Source of the DNA: Agarophyton chilense
Taxonomy: Eukaryota; Rhodophyta; Florideophyceae; Gracilariales; Gracilariaceae
Assembly (NCBI GenBank): GCA_030374765.1
Contig: JARGXX010000025.1
Coordinates: 496,001 to 560,000 of the forward strand
DNA length: 64,000 nt
Direction: 5' to 3'
A program made the translations under genes and the position numbers. Positions 13,564 to 24,850 of this stretch are shown in pieces. How positions within the stretch are numbered: the stretch's first letter is position 1; each line of letters opens with the position of its first letter. The notes beneath the pieces were generated by a model. The model was not told the DNA's origin. It did not search any database and saw only the letters and a list, made by a program, of their open reading frames with translations.

Positions 13564-14221
13564 TGCAAGGCCAGAAGAGCATGAGACACGAAGGCGTTCA
13601 TGATCTTTGTCTCTGCCCGGTAGCACAGAAATGGAGCCTCTCTGAAAATGCACGACGAATTCGTGGTGTAAGTCCGAGGCAAACATTAATGACAAGCGGA
13701 AAGAGTGGGTGAGGAATGATGGGTTCACGGGAATTGGTTCAAGAAGGTAGGCAGCCGTGAGTGTTGGGGAAAGGAAAGAGGTGTCACTCAGTGGGGGGAA
13801 CGGATCGTAGCACAGGAAAGCCAATAGAGCGAAACAGAAACAGCCATATACAGGGGCGAGAACTCGACAAGTAATCTAGAAGAGACGTCAAAGACGGCAG
13901 TAGTACTCTAGAAGACATGGAGAGGGTAAATATACCGTAGGTTATGCGGTGTAACCCCCGAAGAAAGTAGTAGCACGCAAAAGCGGAAAAGACAAAGAGC
14001 CACAAATAAACCCGTTGAAAAAGAATTACTGTGCTGCAAGGCGAGATCTTGAAGCCACTATATAGTTTACAACATTAGAGTTAACTCCCTGCCTTAGTAG
14101 AAATAATGCGTATAGAATATGTAACCTAAACAGAAGTGCTGAGATGACACGTGTCCAACTCGCGTGCACGGCCAGTCGGTCTGGCAATGATGCTCCGCTA
14201 ATAGAGCCAAGATTCATTACA
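13564..14221 (-). repeat. 5' LTR of the family-B element
   Basis: About 658 bp reading on the minus strand from TGTAATGAATC at 14221 to a TGCA near 13564. It shares ordered landmarks with the plus-strand block at 5460-6120. The inner boundary is approximate, because no clean primer-binding site starts right behind it. Confidence 0.55.
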
Positions 14222-14289
14222 ACGCGGAATTGGTAAAATGAGTAAGTCGTAAGAAACCACCCTGACGAACGACGCACTTCATATCTTTC

Positions 14290-14990
14290 TCCTCAGCTGC
14301 GAGTACGACATCCAAGATGGAGAGAAAAGTAGCAGGCACCCTGCACATAAGAACATCCAGGTAGCTGGTCTTTTATCTTAGTCGGAGTATCACACGCGTG
14401 ACAGCATGACCAGAGTATACCATCAGTTCACACTCTCTATCTTTGGTTTCTACCACTTTCGCGCCTTTGGGGTTAATCGCTTTTATTAGTCGGCCTTTAT
14501 CATCGATATGCATGCAGCTCTTTCTAATTTTCGGGATATATCCCATGCGATGGAAAACAGCAACCAAAACGCCAATCGTACTAACTACATCCCACAGGGG
14601 AATTATTTGGATTTCGTTCCGTGGAATTTCGTTTTAAGGGATTTCGTTCCGTGCCCCTGCCACAGAGCAGTAGGGAAGCTGTATCGCCTTTAGCAGTGGT
14701 AACGAACGCGGGCTTTGCTCCTTTGGAAGATTTTCCGTCGGTGGTGTGGCCGTCTGATGACATGTGCGCAGGACTTGAACGTACTATTTCAGCTTCTATC
14801 CTCCGGCTTTCGCCGTAGTTCCACCCAACTGCGGTGTCTAATGAAACGCTGTTGGCCATGTATACAGATTGAAGCGAAATGCTTCTGGGAGATAGTCCGG
14901 GCCTTGCAAACACTTTGTAGGATTGGCGTAACAGTGTGGTGGTTCCCCTTTTTACAATAAGTCGTCGAGGGAGCGATTAAGTGCCTTCCG
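14290..14990. other. Unassigned stretch between two gypsy fossils
   Basis: Several overlapping open frames exist on both strands, the longest on the minus strand at 14581-14913, but none has a domain I recognise. A weak resemblance of the minus-strand frame at 14373-14567 to the segment before a Ty1/copia integrase was noted but is too short to rely on. This is probably retroelement debris. Confidence 0.35.
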
Positions 14991-16105
14991 TGCATGCGGC
15001 TTTTGTGTTCCTTGGTCATCAACAGCTTGGTAGAGCTCGTTTTTAATATCCCATTCCCGATGATATGTGCACTAATGTCAAACTGTACCACACCCAAGGT
15101 TAAAATTGGATATCTCGACCGCCTTGCCGGTTTGGAAACCTTCCTGTTGAGGGGATTTTCCTTTGTGCGCCAAAATGCCTGCTGCTAGGTCCGGCCGATC
15201 ACTACAGGTGGATTATAATCAATGAGATGACTCGGGCCAGCGAACTTCTTGGCGATTATACGCTTCAAGCGGCAAGCGCGATTCTCGTTCGAGTACATGG
15301 TCCGGTACCATAAAGTAGAAAAAGAACGCATTCGCAAAGCCAAATGAAGCGGGTACATTCCCGTTCTATCTTTTCAGGTCTATCTCTAAGCTTTTCCAGG
15401 CTATTACATCGAGTTACCTCCGGACATCACGCATTACAGGTCGTCACGCACTAAGGATCCATAGTCTGGGCTTTGGTATGTTGTCATCACCGAGTGGGCT
15501 ATCAGCACAGTCTTTTCCATTCGTCGAAAGTTTTAAGCCCAGGTTCTGACCTTAGTTCATTCCATTGCGAGTTCAAGCCACCATGCATTCCTTTGAATTG
15601 CGCATCCTACTAAGTGATGAAACCAACGCCCAACGGATAGCGATACTTCTCGATTTTATCGACCAGGCTTACTGGGCCTCAGTTTGTTTTTCACATTCTG
15701 AACGTGGAACCGGTGACCCGGCCCAGAATCTGTCCGCAAGACTTTCAAATCCGTTTGCGAGTGACTTCATCGATTCAAATCCCTTAGAAAGAAATAAGCT
15801 CACTCCTGAGGAATCTTATTGGAATTCAGTTGGCTCTGCGGTATATATTCGAGAGGCATTTGACCAGTTTCGCCGACGTGGACGATTATTGTAACGTCTA
15901 CAACGGTGAGGGACCGATTTTCGATAGTGGACCCGCCCTTATGGTTAAATTAGCTGAGATAAATGGACTTCAAGTTATGGATGAGCCACACAAACCTGAT
16001 AGCCCTGTCGGGAAATATTCGGACGTAGTTCACCATTCATGGGGTGCTTCTGGCAAGACAGATGGTCTTGAACATCCGGCTCCACCATTCGGCTTCCCAG
16101 ATTAG
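14990..16105 (+). pseudogene. Remnant of the family-A antisense-strand gene
   Basis: The plus-strand translation of about 15270-15500 follows the middle of the antisense protein of the young element: a basic KVEKERIRKAK-like run, an ELPP motif, and an aromatic W-x2-V-x3-EWA segment in the same order and spacing. The segment at about 15570-15720 follows its next part, an ILxxID stretch and a D-P-x-Q/S-P-like stretch. It is a broken fossil with several breaks. The adjacent minus-strand LTR at 16248-17040 has the matching orientation, since the gene is again antisense to the LTR. No gag or pol was recognised between them, so only LTR and antisense-gene remnants of this copy remain. Confidence 0.55.
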
Positions 16106-16247
16106 AATGCAACCGTTCCAGGCGAAGAGAGTACCGACTGGGCGAAACAGGCGAGTGTGTTCTCTCATTTCATCTACGAGGTGGAGCTGGCGACTAGCAC
16201 AGTCAGTGGTGAAGTTTTGGAGACGCGAGTGGCTTTGAATTCCCATC

Positions 16248-17040
16248 TGCAAGGCAGCCACTAAGATGGTAGACAAAATAATTCGTAAAATGGTATTCCA
16301 CTGATGACTGTAGTGGTTTGTAGCAGAGTGGATGTCCACAAAAAGCATCGCAGGAAGCGGGTGGAGCCTTGCGAGTAAGTGTCCTGGGAAGAAAGAATGT
16401 GTGAGGGAAATGGCCAAGGAATGCTGATAAAGGAAATGATACTTGTAAAAACGAGACGGTATTCTAAATCTTGCACTACGAATGAAACATGAGATCAGTT
16501 CGACCAGTCTTTGCAAATTAAAGAATAATAATAATAACAAAACACACAAAAAAACACCCGAAAACCATTGAAGAACAAGGGAAAATGGCGCAATAATGTA
16601 GGAGATCCTCGAAACAATAACTATGGCTCAGATGAGGTTGGAACTGATGCTATAGGTACTCCTTCGTCGAGAACAAGTTTAGGATTCTTAGCGATCACCA
16701 AGATGGTTGTAAGTTGGTTGTTGGTTGGCCTCTGCCTTCTTCACTCGGGGCCAAGCGCCGTTTATTGTGCCAGGATAAGAAAAAGATACTGTACTAAAAT
16801 GTCTACAATGTGGTGTGCTACGAAATAATTTCCCTAAAAAAAAAAATTTTGGCACACTGTGAAGGCGTACAGCAGTACAGTCTTATTAAATTAATCGAAA
16901 TTCCTAATTTTTCCATGAAGTATTCTTCTCATAACGTGTCATTATCGAGTACAGTTGTAAAACAACAAAAAATGGTTAAGCGATATTAATTAAGCGAATG
17001 CAAGGAATCCGGTCGTCGAAAGGGTGAATGTCTGACTACA
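16248..17040 (-). repeat. LTR of family A (older subfamily), minus strand
   Basis: About 793 bp on the minus strand, starting TGTAGTCAGA at 17040 and ending near TGCA at 16248. It aligns over its full length with the split LTR at 31728-32095 plus 42235-42654. Shared landmarks include a GTTATGAGAAGAA run, a GTACTGTAC region, CACCAAGATGG, a TTGGTTGTTGGTTGGCC run and CTCGCAAGGC. No purine tract precedes it on its own strand, so it is a 5' LTR or a rearranged copy, not a 3' LTR. The flanks show no matching 5-bp duplication. Confidence 0.7.
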
Positions 17041-18910
17041 AGCATAAGCTGAAAAGAGACAGAAGGAGGAATGCTGAAGATGACCGAACGCGAAAGAAAC
17101 AAAAGGCAAATCCCAAAAAAGGGAACGCGAAAAGGCAAAGCCAGTGCAAGTGCAACCAGAAGCCAGGCAATAAGCATAAACAAAGCTAGACGAAGCTAGG
17201 AAGAGATGGAAACGGCGAACGGGCGAATACGCAGAGTATAGAAGAACGGTAGTCTACTTAAAGCAGCGTAGAACGGCAACCAGCAAAGAGGAGAGAGAGG
17301 GAGAAATAAAACTTGAACTGAAAACTTGAATTCTCCGGCATTGCCGAATCCTCGTATTTTCATAGAGAAATCCCATGGCCCACTTTTTAGGCGAAGCGAC
17401 AAAAGTGAAGAAATAGATTACGAATGCCGTTTATGGACTCTGATGATTTTCGATCATTCGAATCAATATGCTTTTCAAATGACACATGTAAGAGGGTGAT
17501 GATTCCAAAAAAGACGTTTAAGCTTTCTAATTTAGAGTGGTTTCCGACTTTCTGATACTATACCGATATAAGCCAATAATACCAATTTGTCCGTGCATTT
17601 TTCTTGCTTTATATTTCAATTGTTAGAACACATCCGTTCTTTTTTTCGTTTTATATTTTTTTCTTACTTTTCCACGATGGTGGTTGAACGTTTCCACTTG
17701 GACGTTAATTATTGTAATATAGCATTCTAGATGCGTCTTTTGGTGATATAAAACAACTATGAAACGTATAACATTCTCAATCGGTTCATTCTAGTCAGTT
17801 TTGGGACCATATAAGTACCAAAGAATAGTAGACTGGATTAAATCCTCATAATAGCATGAACTCTACAATGTGGGAGATAACGAATTCTTGATCGTAAAGT
17901 TTCAAAAGTGGCCGCGTTTGTAACGCAAACACTTTTCGGAAATGAAAATCTCGGCTGCGTCCCAAGCATATACGGGCTAATCTCTGTCTTAGAGGTTTAG
18001 AAGTTGACAACAGAGACATGTGTGCCAGAGTGTTTTGTCAACCAGAGAGTTAACCGTCTCGAGCGCTTATTGGTCTATTATTAGATTTGAAGGCATTTTT
18101 GTCACGAAAAAGTTCTATTTGGTGGCTAGGAGCGCTTTGAGCCATGGCATGTTCCATATGTTCAACTTGTAGCTCGCGCAGTGGCTTTCTTGGAGATTCA
18201 GAACGCTCATTTGTAACAGCACAAGTTCGTTGTGTTTTGCCAATGTATGGGTACCAATTTTTTTCAATTGTAATGAATCTGAATGTATTTCATCTTTCGG
18301 AGAAGAAAATCTTTTGTGGATATTCTAACTTTATTTGACAACGAGTTAATTTAGACTACAGTGTTAGTGTTGTCTGTGTCCGAGGCGTTAGAAACGGGTT
18401 CAAGGTCTACGTTTGCCCTCTACTTTCTCTTCGTAGACAAAACGTCGAGGATGCTGTAGAGATTTCCAATCAAGGCCGGGAGAAATCACGCAGCGGCATG
18501 AGAGAAGGATTCTTCTGCTTAGTATTTGACAAGAGCTGCAAATCAGAGTATCTCCAGGGTAGGGTATAGCAAGACAAAAGGTAATGTAACCACTGAAGTG
18601 GGCTGAGCCATGTATAGGATAAACTGAAATAAGACCAATTATAAACGAGAGACGTAACTCGAGTCGCACCTGAACCACGTGGTAACCCACCTCCGAAAGT
18701 CTGTAGTCCCGCATTTGCGCTACAGGCATCAGAGCTCTTTCTTTCACACCCTTTCTCTACCCCCCCCCTCCCAATGAGAACCAAGGACCCACTTCGAGAT
18801 CTCCTGCCAAGTCATTCTTCTCATTTCAACCATTTGGCGACAAATTCAAACTGGCGTAAATACACATGACGCTTCGGCTCGCTGGTCATCGAATAATTGG
18901 CCACGCTATA
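17041..18910. other. No gene seen
   Basis: AT-rich, with short frames only. Poly-T and poly-A runs occur around 17640-17670. The minus-strand frames at 18400-18784 overlap one another in two registers and show no recognisable domain. No repeats matching other parts of the window were found here. Confidence 0.45.
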
Positions 18911-20894
18911 CAGTGTTCCCTTGCTATGAGCATAGCTCTCAGGAGACGCTCATTTTATGTGCATAGCGAAGTTATGAAGTTACCGAGAGAGATTTTTATT
19001 GTGTATGAAAATGGTCAGCAATGGTCGTCTGATTCCAACGAACCTTTTTCACGAGTCTCAGCACCCTCTGGAAAACTAAAAAGACCTTTTTGAAGTTGTT
19101 ATTCATTCTGCCGAGGCGATCCAAGACAGCTTCTGCCACTGCGGGACCATTTAACTGCTCGTCAATCTGTACCCACTGTGCGCCTTCTCATATTCAGTTT
19201 CAACTGCGTCCGCCGTTCCCACATCAGCAATTAATAGACCTCGATTCACAATAGAAACCTCCTTTCGTGATATTTTCCTCTTCCTCCGGGTTCAATAAAA
19301 TTTCTATTCCCATTTTACTGTGCTGAAAACCATGTTCCGTAACATCTCTGATAAGTTGAGAACGAGGGTCATCTTGGATACTGTTCTGAACAATACTGCT
19401 TCGAGCATCACTCTCTTTAAAGCAATGATCGAAGCAGTTTTTTATTGTAGAAGCCGGTATAACATCCCACTCCTCTCGAACCCAACGCATTGCTGTTAAT
19501 ATGTCGACGTTGTAAATTGATTTCCGTCCTGCATCGATATTGTCAAACACTCTGAACAGTAATCGACGGCGGTATTTTGCTTTCAATGGAGCGATAATCC
19601 CTGCATCAAGCGGCTGTACGCGGCTCGTTGTGTTCGTACGAAGGAACTTAATATTCACATTCCGCAGTTCAGAAAGCATTTCTGCAACCCCATGCGCAGA
19701 GCATTTATCGAGAAACAACATAGTTTTGCGCCCTACAGTCCTTCCAATATACACATCCAGTCGCTTCAGCCAAGAGAAGAATAAAACATGCGTCATCCAA
19801 GCCATGCTGTTGACATGGTAGTCAAATCCATGCTTGCGACCTGATTTTTTTCTAAATGCACGGGCTTCAACGCGCGACCGACAAACATAAGAGCGTACTT
19901 TTACGTGCCGTCCCCATTACAACAGGCTAGAATTGCGATCCCCGTTTTATCCTTCTTTAAGCATGCCGTCGGCTTGCTTGAAAGTGACCATCCGGGCGGC
20001 TGTCTGTGAAAGAGGCCAAATCCATCCGCATTCCAGACATCGGATGCGCTGTATGGGGCGATTATTTCTCGTATGTCCGATATGGCAGCAGCCAGGCCAT
20101 TTTTATCTGCACTCAAAGCTTCCCCGTGTATATGAAGAAGCCGAACGTGGTAGCGCTTCTGGAAGCCGTTCATCCAAGCGTGGGAGAATTTTAAAGAAAG
20201 AAGTTCATTTGACGGGAGATGTAAGTTCGCCTCAGTTTGTAGTCTCTCGGCGTTATGCAGAACAATCGGTCCATTCAGTTGTAATCTATGAGCTTTTTTA
20301 CCACAGAGCTAAGTATAAATCGCTGCTTCAAGGCGTGGAACCGTCTGAGCACGATTTGTTAAAAAGAAGTGCACACCGTGTTAGGGAATGATTGAAGTGA
20401 GGCGGCCGAGGACGAAATGCGTGAAATTGTTGATGGGTTTGGAGTTTCTTTAAGGCGGAATTGTTGCTTTGGCCAGGCAGAAAGTGCTTTCTGTGAGAAT
20501 TTTTGACCTAGATCGACACGTTTTTTGTCTTCGGCTACGATTCGTCGTCGTTGTCGAATGGTCAGCGCTTGCACCATTTTGGGACCATGCCAGTGGAAAG
20601 GAGGCTGGGAATGGCGAGACTGGAAGCAAAGCTTAGCAAGTGGGAATAAGTTAGATCCTGGTAGTGACGATTTCAAATCTCAAATTTGAAACCTATGCAT
20701 TGATGTCGGGGTCAACTAGCGAAAATTTGAATGAAAATACAGAATTACTTCCAAAAGCAGTACGCATGTATGTATCATGCATTATGGCGTCGATCAAAGC
20801 TCGGAATCGACGTCTTTCACCCCGAAGCCGAGAGCTGTATGCGCATATCCGGTTAATGCACACAACGGTATATGACCATAACGGGGGAACACTG
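18911..20894 (-). mobile_element. Pogo/Tigger-like DNA transposon (Tc1/mariner superfamily)
   Basis: The two ends are inverted repeats: CAGTGTTCCC at 18911-18920 and its complement GGGAACACTG at 20885-20894, with weaker similarity continuing inward. Each end is bordered by TA (18909-18910 and 20895-20896), the target duplication expected for Tc1/mariner elements. The 1984-bp interior carries one transposase gene on the minus strand. The ends look complete, but the transposase is disrupted, so this copy is a decayed autonomous element. Confidence 0.85.
19224..20577 (-). pseudogene. Pogo/Tigger-type transposase, disrupted
   Basis: Reading on the minus strand from an ATG at 20577: a psq/CENP-B-type N-terminal helix-turn-helix (LTIRQRRRIVAEDKKR, residues about 5-20), then a second CENP-B-type DNA-binding part containing an FLTNRAQTVPRLE stretch near 20370, then the DDE catalytic domain. 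The catalytic aspartates are visible in order as NADGFGL (near 20030), LFLDKCSAHG (near 19710) and QPLDAGI (near 19610). The frame changes between the first helix-turn-helix and the second part. An in-frame TAG lies near 20310 and a TAA near 19900, and the frame changes again near 19810. At least four lesions make it a pseudogene. In intact relatives this enzyme cuts and rejoins the transposon ends at TA sites. Confidence 0.85.
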
Positions 20895-21616
20895 TAATCC
20901 CTTCGTGGCGCCTGACTCAATTTATTTTGTCTCGAAGCTTCACTCACTTAATAGAATAATGATTTTGAACGCCATTACGTAGATAAAGCACTGCAACGCA
21001 GTTCTTTATCCTGTAAATGGTCATAGGTACGCTATCCGCGCATCTGAAATTGTGCTTCGCGAGGTTCAGCCTTTTTTGTCGGCAAATACGTCCGTCATCC
21101 TCATTGCCCAGATTATTCTAAAGTTTCTATTTCTAGAGCCATTCCCTCGATATAGCGCGAGGGGGGCATTGAGTCTATCAGGCATGCATGGAGGCTAAAA
21201 TATACTGATGGTCTCATCTTTATCGTGTGTTTAATGTGACTGCAGCACTTTGCGCGGTCAAAGAACAAATATAGCAACCCGCAGGCGTTGTCTCCCGATT
21301 ATTTTCCTCTTTGACAACAAGTGGTGGCAATATCGTTGCTGTGGCTCGAGGCTGATCAGAACATAGTAGTTCTGTGTTTGTGGAAGTCAAGAGCGAGAGT
21401 CGAGCGTTTAAAGCAGCACACGATTCGTTCTACCTTTCGGCCCGGATTGTATCGTTAGGGCTCATGAGCCCAAAAGTTGTCGGACCCATTATTGGAAGAA
21501 AGCATCACGCTTGTACAAACCTGAAATAGGTAAGTGAATCTATACTTATTCTGAGTATTTACAATTGCTAACTCACTCTCGATGTACACTTTCAATGATG
21601 TCTATTGCCATTGCAT
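20895..21616. other. No gene seen
   Basis: This spacer lies between the Pogo-like transposon and the dispersed repeat at 21617. Only short frames without recognisable domains are present. Confidence 0.5.
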
Positions 21617-21872
21617 GTGCTACGTCTACTTAAGAGGCAAATGACGAATCGACGCGACGTCGCCGGCGTCGCAAAAGTGACCAGCCAGAGATCTAGGCTC
21701 AGCCATTAATCCCCACTACCATTGCACCAGGAGGCCGATTCTCCCTCTGCAAATGGCTGTGTAGTATTTTAGAATTTCGACCAATAAAAAATGTAGGCTC
21801 AAACATCGTTGCTGTTCTGGCCAATGATTCCAGTCCAAGTCCTCTCTTTGTCAGTCATTATCGCCAAGTTAA
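21617..21872 (+). repeat. Dispersed repeat R, copy 1
   Basis: About 255 bp aligned along its whole length with the reverse complement of about 43700-43950, at roughly 85-90% identity by eye. Shared landmarks in order are CGACGTCGCCGGCGTCGC, GCACCAGGAGGCCGATTCTCC, AGTATTTTAGAATTT and CCAATGATTCCAGTCCAAG. On the minus strand it contains a TGGTGCAATGGT stretch reminiscent of a tRNA A box, but no convincing B box. The family is unknown; a short non-autonomous element or SINE is possible. Confidence 0.75.
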
Positions 21873-24850
21873 AAAATTGGCGCGCTTTCCAACCGTAACA
21901 CCTTGTGCTTTTGTTATCTGCGTCACCACTGCTGCCATATCCGTGACGCCGATCACCCCAACTTCCGATTTGTATGTCGATGCCGATGCAAACCGCACCG
22001 CGACCGGCCCCAAAACGTCCCACCAAAATGCTGCGAGCTGCTCGTTGCTGTGGATACCGCCGAGCATACATGTTCTTCTCATTGCTTCGTGGCATCCAGA
22101 GGTTTTGGCGATTATTTCTAGATAAAGGATGGCGGGTCATCACTCTGGTTGTCGACAACAACCTTAGCCACATTTCTGAAGTGCACTCCTTTTTCATCAC
22201 CGACAATTTCTCCGTTTCGCTCAGTATCACGACCATCTTAAATTCCACCCAAGTGGACATGTCGTCGTCCGCTCCACCTCAAGAAAAGGCCCAAACCTCC
22301 TGCCCTCATAAGTACTCGACCTCCCACCGCTCTTCCTACAAAAGTAGGAAATGCTCACATAACTCCCTTTGCTTCCCCTGCCCCCGACTGCCCAGAAGCG
22401 CGTGCAGTTTGTTCCACTTTACGTTCTCGCCGTGATGTTATTATCACTGGCCCGGGTCTCAAAGGGGGAATTGTAACTGCACTTGCTGGGCGGGAACGTG
22501 CTGAAAATGCATTTATCATAGTACCCACGCGGGATGCCGAGTTGCTTGCCACGGCGGAAGCAGAGTTGCGAGGCAGATTTAAAGTGATTGTAGCAGAGGG
22601 CTTTAGAAGTTGAAAAAAAGCCGCGGATTTACCTTTGTATTCTCGTCTTCATGATTTTCAGTCCCAGTGCTTACTAACTCCTCTTTGGGACTGACTCACT
22701 TCTTTAAAACCGATACGTCTACGCCAGATGCCACATTTTTAGCCACGCCCGAATGAGTCGAAGCCTTTTCAACTGCAGTGGATTTCGGGCGAAATGCCAG
22801 GCTTAGTCTCCCTAAAACACGGCGGAGACATTGATTACTGACGGGGGTGCATCATTCCTGGAACACGATACTTCGATTTTGAATCTACTTTGCCCGCTCG
22901 AGTTGCAGGTCGAAAGGAACGATGGGAATCATGAAGTGCTACCGGCTTTGAAGGGATCGCGGGAATATTGGGATTAGCTACGGGATTGGTGTGGGTTTTA
23001 AAAGTTGGCATGGGCGGAAAGGCTTCCCCTGAAATTTTTGCAGAGCTAGGTATGGAAGCGAGCTATTATTTTCTTGGAAGTTTGGCTATCGACGCGATAG
23101 AGTCGTTTTGATTCACATGAACTCTACCAATAGGAGGATCGCTCTTTGGGGTCGCATTGCTATTCAACCACATAGATCGCGGAAAATAACTTGCCTTTTG
23201 AGGTGGTGTTCAATGGACAGCAAAGTCAAATCGTGGCCTGTTCTGCTTGGATGCTCCATGAACAATTGCTTTGGGTGGTTGGGCAGCTTGGAAAAGAACA
23301 TTCACTTATAGTTGTTATTGACGTGTATATTTATTCCTTTATTCGTAGGACGGAGAATATTACAGGGGAGGACCCTAATCCGAGTTCACCGACCATCACC
23401 CTTTTCAATAATATCAAAGGCCATCTTCTTCGCTGCTTTGATTGCTTTTCTGGTAAGTTGTGATTGAGAATCATCAGCGGAACCTTGTGATGATTTCAGC
23501 CCGTCTCTGTTTGCGTCCATCTCCACGCGTTCTTTCTCCTTGTTGCTAAGTTTGCTCTTCTTTGCCTTTAATCTTTCGGTAAAGCCTTTTTTTTGTTTTG
23601 GTGATCCTCACTCTGGACGGATTCGGAGGCAGTAGAGTTAGTGTACTGTAAATAGTTCCTTTCTTTGTTTTGTGAAATCTCTCGTTATTCTTATCTCCAG
23701 TGCCGACAACTGTTGGAAAGTCATCAAGCATTTGTGGCATCACCATAATTCCTTTACTTAGTCTTCTTTTCGCTTCCTTCAGAAGTTCGCCAAACTCTTC
23801 CACAGCGACAGGGCCCATCCCTTCTACAAGCCGATGTACTTGATTAGACCGAGAGTTGTTATCGGACCATTTCACACGCCTTCTCACTTCTTACTCTGTA
23901 GATTTATGGATAAATAGATTAACGCCTATGTCTGTATGAAGTTAATTACTGGTAAACGATTCCATTTTTTTTGCAACGAATACATATCAATAACACCGCA
24001 CATGTTCATAACATTGCAGATGTCATTAAAAGAATAGAACTCACGGTTGAACCTCTAATATGGGTCGAAGAACGATTCGAATTCAATGTGTTCGTCTAAG
24101 ATCTCTTCCAATATATGCTCAGTGAGGACGTAGTCATTATATGAAAACGCACACTTCATAATGTGCCGACAGGGAAATTCAGTGATCCCGTGTTCTTCCA
24201 ATCGCATCGTATGAATATATCTTTTTCTCCTTCATCTTCGCTCTCCACCTTTTGACGTGCAAATAGAACTCGTAGTGGTTCAGTTGAAGGGAGAAGTGTA
24301 TTTGATTTAAAAGAATCATGCTTTCGGATGAAATAAAAGCTCCAAGTTAAATCAAAACACGCAACGAAGCCGGTTCTTTTACTTCTTACAAAAGCAGCTC
24401 AGACCAGTGCATGTTTTCCATGTTCGTGGCAAACGCGCGACGAACAGCAAAGTTTCTCGATGGTTCTATACTTTTTTGCTATAAACTTCTTCAGTGAATA
24501 GCTGGTGTATTCTGCAATAAGTTCATCGAGGATCTCGGGGGGGACAGGCAACATATAATTCCGTAAAGCACGATATCTAGAACTGAGAGGGGACATGGAG
24601 CGTATACGTGATTATTTGCGCTCCTCAGCACGTCTGTGAGTCATCACTTGCAGTTGTCTTGGAATGTCCGAAAAAGAGACTTTCTTAGATAGCACATAGG
24701 CGCGATATCCAGGATTGAAAGCTTTGTTATATATGGTCCTTTTGAAGCGGTATCGCCTTGGAACTGCGATGATTCGAAAACATTTAACAACCAATTGTGG
24801 TCTGCGTACATAAGTATAAGTAAAACACATAGGTAATTTGTTTGTGAAGG
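21873..24850. other. Region without a supported gene
   Basis: Many short frames. The minus-strand frame at 21799-22260 and the plus-strand frames around 21974-22435 cover the same bases and cannot both be real. A Lys/Arg-rich minus-strand frame at 23546-23887 has no recognised domain. One short stretch at 22436-22615 looks protein-coding and is listed separately. I found no 5' LTR or gag for the retroelement that begins at about 24860. Confidence 0.4.
22436..22615 (+). pseudogene. Short coding-like remnant, unidentified
   Basis: One plus-strand frame reads about 60 codons of balanced, ordinary composition with alternating hydrophobic and charged residues (a DVIITGPGLKGG stretch followed by an RDAELLATAEAELRG stretch) and ends in TGA at about 22613-22615. 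The codons upstream in the same frame are Pro-rich. I do not recognise the family. It may be a fragment of a host gene or of a mobile element. Confidence 0.25.

Larger units (their letters stand above)
10500..14221 (-). mobile_element. Old Ty3/gypsy element, family B (broken)
   Basis: This is a fossil in minus orientation. The 5' LTR is about 14221-13564 and begins TGTAATGAATC. It is followed by a gag tail with a CCHC-like trace near 13460 and a protease at about 13230-12860, where a D-G-A type active site and an ILGREWL-type motif can be seen. Reverse transcriptase lies at about 12250-11750 and shows a SPFGASVFFVKKKNG-type motif. RNase H traces lie near 11150, and an integrase zinc-binding trace (HHDE...GHSG) at about 10850-10740. 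The reverse transcriptase motif differs from that of family A, so this is a separate lineage. It is heavily decayed with many breaks, and a SINE-like unit is inserted between protease and reverse transcriptase. Confidence 0.7.

Noticed and set aside
14373-15097. A Ty1/copia fragment on the minus strand
   Set aside because: A short Lys/Asp/Gly pattern resembles the stretch before a copia integrase, but no catalytic motif or LTR supports it.
16248-17040. A clean solo LTR with its own target duplication
   Set aside because: The bases next to the two ends (ccatc and agcat) do not match, and antisense-gene remnants lie beside it, so it was left as an LTR of uncertain status.
23546-23887. A DNA-binding protein gene (Lys/Arg-rich, minus strand)
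   Set aside because: Basic composition alone, with no recognised motif and no supporting neighbour; left unannotated.
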